Part shown: positions 61,148-64,000 of the stretch, in pieces
How positions within the stretch are numbered: position 1 is the first letter of the stretch
Layout of the letters: each line of letters opens with the position of its first letter
NCBI GenBank assembly: GCA_963719855.1
Contig: CAVRDK010000008.1
Span: 124,001 to 188,000, forward strand
Length of the DNA: 64,000 nt
Direction: 5' to 3'
Source: CAIQPV01 sp963719855
GTDB taxonomy: Bacteria > Pseudomonadota > Gammaproteobacteria > Burkholderiales > Gallionellaceae
Program-made: the position numbers and the translations under genes
The notes under the pieces: model-generated
The model's input: only the letters and a program-made list of their open reading frames with translations
What the model was told of the DNA's origin: nothing
Databases searched by the model: none

Positions 61148-61805
61148 TCACGAACCCACCAAACTGGCCGCTATATTGATCGACAGGCCGATGATGGCGA
61201 CGTTGAACAAAAAACAGAGCACAGATTGCGCAAGTACGGTCTTACGCATCGAACGCGACATGACGCTCACATCTGACGTTTGGGCAGCAACTGCGATAGT
61301 AAACGAGAAATAAAGGAAATCCCAATAATTGGGATTTCCTTCGTTATCCGGGAAACGGAGGGCTTTCGAGTTCAATGGGCGACCGGTAAAAAATACGTGC
61401 GTAGTGAAATGTAAATAATGTTGCGACGAGGCACCATGAACCGAATACTGTGGAGCCGGTGAAAGCGTAGTGGAGCAGACGATGACTGAGAGACAAGCTT
61501 TTAACGGTTGACAGCTCCAGAATAACCGCCGCCAGACTCCCTATTGCAGCAATCGACATAACCGCCAAGATAACCACCGCTCCCCTATCTTCCTGCTCGG
61601 CAATTGCGCGAACTCTGGCATGGCTTGCGCGCATCATTAGCCATCCCATCAAACACAGATAAAACCAAACGGTGACATTCCAGCCAATCAATGCCCGCGC
61701 AACAGTATCCCACTGCAATGGAAGAACAAGCCCGACAAAGACACCCGCACCTATCGCGGTAGCCAGGCGAGGGTGAGGGCGGACAAATTGATGAATAGCG
61801 AGCAT
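61148..61805 (-). pseudogene. DUF1345 membrane protein with a one-base frameshift
   Basis: From ATG 61805 the first 153 codons give membrane helices as in DUF1345 ([14 protein letters not shown]) and then hit TAA. One base further on the frame (61375-61148) continues with [20 protein letters not shown], the typical DUF1345 C-terminal, through the final helix. One extra base near 61360-61376 explains the break. Function of the family is unknown. It may be a sequencing error or real decay. Confidence 0.8.
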
Positions 61806-62001
61806 AGCTTCTGAAGTTGATTGGATGGGGGATTTTACACGACCTCACCGACTGCAATCTGCCGACAGTTGCCAACATAATACCGTTGTCGGACTTTAGT
61901 GCATACACATAATCTGGTAGGGGGCAGGATCGCCCCCCGTCCGAGGGTTGTAGCAAAACCGACGTGTCGATGATTTTCGATATTTATGGTGCTGTAAAAT
62001 C
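61806..62001. other. Short gap with a GC-rich hairpin
   Basis: GGGGGC...GCCCCC at about 61920-61937 forms a small hairpin. The degraded upstream part of the chemoreceptor remnant may extend into this gap but is not readable. Confidence 0.35.
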
Positions 62002-62208
62002 AACACCACTGTCCAGATTATCAACGATATTTCAAAAGCGCTACGCCAACAATGCAGCTCGAACAGCGAAAATGCCCATAAAGTAGAAAAGATTGCCCGA
62101 CTTGTGCAGTAAAACAGCGTTTCTATTGACGAGATTGCAAATAAATTCACACATCTCGCCAGTATGGCAACAAATTTGCAAACTGCTATTGCAGTTTGCA
62201 AAACTTAA
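62002..62208 (+). pseudogene. C-terminal remnant of a methyl-accepting chemotaxis protein
   Basis: The frame reads NTTVQIINDISKALRQQCSS, then ENAHKVEKIARLVQ, a TAA (62110-62112), then NSVSIDEIANKFTHLASMA and ATNLQTAIAVCKT. This is the usual end of an MCP signalling domain (LREQ...LVQENS...IDEI...LAxxLQ). The stop replaces what is normally Glu in QENS. No N-terminal part is readable. It lies 85 bases before a CZB gene, a domain common in MCPs. Confidence 0.75.
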
Positions 62209-62292
62209 GCATATATTTCATATAGAAGTCACATAGAAGCGACCATAAAAAGCGACCGTATCAGAACTACCATGTACACTAAGGAGGATTTT

Positions 62293-62641
62293 ATGAACTT
62301 TGACGATGCAGTAGCCGCACATATCAAATGGAAAGTACGTTCTGAGCCAATTTATTGATGGTACCAGCACTGAGAAACTCGAAAGCGCAACAATATGCAA
62401 AGATAACCTGTGCGATCTGGGTAAATGGATTTACGGCGAGGGCACAAAATACAAGGCCGCAGCCCACTACACGGATTTGGTCACGAAGCATGCCGGCTTT
62501 CACAAATGTGCCGGGGAAGTACTGAAGAAAGTGGAAGCAGGAGACAAGCCCGGCGCCAAGGCCATCTTGTCCGGCCAGTTTGCTGTTGCCTCCAAAGATA
62601 CCGTAAACGCTATTATGCAAGTAAAGAAAGAGGCGAGCTAA
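62293..62641 (+). pseudogene. Stand-alone CZB zinc-binding protein with a one-base insertion
   Basis: ATG 62293 follows AAGGAGGA closely. The reading DDAVAAHIKWKVR breaks at GTTC (one T extra). One base on, it continues LSQFIDGTSTEKLES, then CDLGKWIYGEGTKYKAA and TKHAGFHKCAGEVLKKV, the CZB fold with zinc ligands His, Cys (CDLGKW), and two His (KHAGFH). CZB domains sense zinc or hypochlorite in receptors and cyclases. The insertion could be real or an error. Confidence 0.78.
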
Positions 62642-62721
62642 GTATTGCTCCTCCCCGATACGGGTCACTGATGAGCCGGATTCGGGGCACGGCACAGGCT
62701 TGGATTCTGTGTGTTCGCTGA

Positions 62722-62745
62722 GAACGGCGTTGTATGCCGCCGTTC
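62722..62745. terminator. Small hairpin after the CZB gene
   Basis: GAACGGCG and CGCCGTTC form an 8-base-pair stem with an 8-base loop. No T-run follows, so terminator function is uncertain. Confidence 0.35.
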
Positions 62746-62823
62746 AGGCTGTTATGCGGTTGGACAGAAGTCCAGTCTATTCCTGCGTCACTGTCGCAGG
62801 CTGTTTCCTTGCACACAATCCGC

Positions 62824-62994
62824 TTAAGCTGAAACGATGTCCATGTGGTCGGAACCGGTGAACGCGACTAATGCATCCGCATTGAGGAAAGGCTCTCTCG
62901 CAAACAAACTTTCTGCTTCTGAAAAATATTTCTCGACCCTCGCTAACTCGTGCAGAAACGTTTCTTGATATCCGAGCTCAAATACGAGCAACAT
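62824..62994 (-). CDS. Possible small protein (56 residues)
   Basis: ATG 62994 opens a 56-codon frame with MLLVFELGYQETFLHELARV, acidic and helical. No ribosome site is obvious and no family is recognised. It may be a short remnant. Confidence 0.3.
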   Translation of the reverse strand: MLLVFELGYQETFLHELARVEKYFSEAESLFAREPFLNADALVAFTGSDHMDIVSA

Positions 62995-63116
62995 GTTAAA
63001 TAAGCAAATCAGATTACGTACGTTTCAGCGTTAACGTGCTGGCGTGGCGGGCGGCAAACTGCTTGCGGCTATCATGCTGGCTTCCTGCTCCCGCACCATT
63101 CGTTTTAACCGGGACG
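62995..63116. other. Gap downstream of trpC
   Basis: About 120 bases without a gene. No terminator seen. Confidence 0.35.
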
Positions 63117-63905
63117 CTAACCAAACACTTTCGCCAGTTCTGCACCCGGATCATCGACGCGCATGAATGCTTCGCCCACCAGAAAAGTCTGCACTTGATG
63201 TTGACGCATCAGCTGTACATCCGCTGCTTTTAAAATACCGCTTTCCGTCACCACGATGCGCCCTTGCGGAATGCGCGGCAGCAAGTCGAGCGTGGTTTGC
63301 AGACTCACTTCGAAGGTGCGCAGGTTGCGGTTGTTGATGCCGATTAGCGGGGTTTCGAGTTGCAAGGCTGCGTCCAATTCTGCACCATCGTGCACTTCCA
63401 CCAGTACAGCCATACCCAGGCTGTGTGCCAGCGCCTCGAACTCTTTCATCTGTTCCGGATTTAACGCGGCGGCAATCAGCAGAATGGCATCCGCCCCCAT
63501 CGCGCGTGCCTGGTAAATTTGGTATTCATCCACCATAAAATCCTTGCGCAGGACGGGGATGGAGCAGGCGGCGCGCGCTTGTTTGAGGTATTCCGCATTG
63601 CCCTGAAAAAATTGCTCGTCAGTCAGCACAGACAAACAGGCTGCGCCATGTAAGGCATAACTGGCGGCGATCTCCGCCGGACGAAATTCTGCGCGCAACA
63701 CGCCTTTGCTCGGGCTGGCCTTTTTGATTTCGGCGATCACCGCAGTCTGTCCCGCCGCGATCTTGTTGCGGATTGCACCTACGAAATCGCGTGCGGGCGC
63801 GGCTTGCGCCGCCTCGTTGCGGATTTGCACCAACGGTTTTGCGGTCAGCGCAGTAGCTACTTCTTGCGCTTTGACGGCGAGAATTTTCTTCAGGATGTCG
63901 GACAT
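63117..63905 (-). CDS. trpC: Indole-3-glycerol-phosphate synthase
   Basis: The 262-residue TIM-barrel enzyme closes the indole ring in tryptophan synthesis. Motifs: [50 protein letters not shown] and VVTESGI. Start 63905 removes an unsupported extension. Divergent from the gene beginning at 63989. trpD normally precedes it but is outside the window. Confidence 0.96.
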   Translation of the reverse strand: MSDILKKILAVKAQEVATALTAKPLVQIRNEAAQAAPARDFVGAIRNKIAAGQTAVIAEIKKASPSKGVLRAEFRPAEIAASYALHGAACLSVLTDEQFFQGNAEYLKQARAACSIPVLRKDFMVDEYQIYQARAMGADAILLIAAALNPEQMKEFEALAHSLGMAVLVEVHDGAELDAALQLETPLIGINNRNLRTFEVSLQTTLDLLPRIPQGRIVVTESGILKAADVQLMRQHQVQTFLVGEAFMRVDDPGAELAKVFG

Positions 63906-63926
63906 GCTTGGCTCTCTCGAATAAGG

Positions 63927-63963
63927 CGCGCATTTTACCACCCCGCTTGCGGTAAAATGCGCG
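63927..63963. promoter_or_regulatory. Perfect 13-base inverted repeat between divergent genes
   Basis: CGCGCATTTTACC and its exact complement with an 11-base spacer lie in the divergent gap between trpC and the gene at 63989. Could be an operator, a hairpin or a promoter dyad. Confidence 0.5.
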
Positions 63964-63988
63964 ACACGCTCTTAATGAGAGAAACGCA

Positions 63989-64000
63989 ATGGAAAATATC
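63989..64000 (+). CDS. Start of a divergent gene, cut by the window end
   Basis: ATGGAAAATATC follows a GAGAGAAACGCA leader. Only four codons are visible, so the product cannot be identified. Confidence 0.4.

Noticed and set aside
62642..62720. CTGATGAG-like hammerhead ribozyme core
   Set aside because: No GAAA strand or matching helices found, so the short match is chance.
1..64000. CRISPR array or tRNA/rRNA genes
   Set aside because: No regularly spaced direct repeats and no cloverleaf or rRNA-like sequence seen by eye. The only regular repeats are the 108-base Sel1 coding repeats.

Overview
The window looks like chromosomal DNA of a betaproteobacterium, plausibly Nitrosomonadales/Gallionellaceae-like. 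The evidence is the housekeeping run hisS-yfgM-bamB-der, a divergent trpC, an HU protein, many c-type cytochromes and Crp/Fnr-type regulation. The genus is inferred from gene style only, not shown. No rRNA, tRNA or CRISPR array was found.

Region 1 (1-11.5 kb, all minus strand) holds a diguanylate-cyclase-type sensor cut by the window edge, a diheme cytochrome, a TlpA-like thioredoxin, and a menaquinone pathway: menF-menD-menC-menE-menB-ubiE/menG-menA. The menF-to-menB block is strikingly AT-rich compared with both sides and is bounded by an intact ubiE on one side and a decayed 5' piece of a second ubiE on the other. This looks like a laterally acquired insertion. menB carries a one-base frameshift.

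Region 2 (11.5-23 kb, minus strand) is a nitrous-oxide reductase cluster of the clade II layout: a Crp/Fnr regulator, nosZ with a Sec-type leader, two cytochromes c, nosB, nosD, nosG, nosH, nosF, nosL and nosY. nosG/nosH are NapG/NapH-like iron-sulphur proteins, known in relatives as a quinol dehydrogenase feeding cytochrome c and then NosZ. Together with region 1, the window encodes a quinone, a proposed quinol dehydrogenase, cytochromes and the terminal reductase on one strand. Perfect FNR-type boxes lie upstream of nosZ and of the diheme cytochrome, and the nosZ leader carries two matching inverted repeats.

Region 3 (23-40 kb) is mixed: a proton-type P-ATPase, a lone tolB with a stop at codon 5, a ClC channel, a MarR regulator, a Pal paralogue, a three-gene two-component system whose hybrid kinase has a CxxCH haem motif in its sensor, an SCO1-like copper protein, an FmdE-domain protein, a DUF2249 protein and several small FNR-linked genes. 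Region 4 (40-47 kb) is the housekeeping run plus a dienelactone hydrolase, flanked by two perfect long palindromes, and rmuC.

Region 5 (47-57 kb) is accessory. An IS3-family element is interrupted by a complete IS66-family element. A second complete IS66 copy lies 2 kb further on. Both IS66 copies have exact 8-bp target duplications. Small AT-rich hypotheticals and a ferritin-like protein follow. Region 6 (57-64 kb) has a Sel1-repeat protein, HU, membrane proteins (PAP2, DUF4337, DedA, DUF1345), a chemoreceptor tail remnant next to a frameshifted CZB zinc-binding protein, and trpC at the edge.

Several genes (menB, DUF1345, CZB, two small hidden ORFs) are broken by single-base gains or losses, and tolB and the chemoreceptor remnant by single in-frame stops. 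This may reflect real decay, or indel errors in the assembly. Read mapping would settle which.
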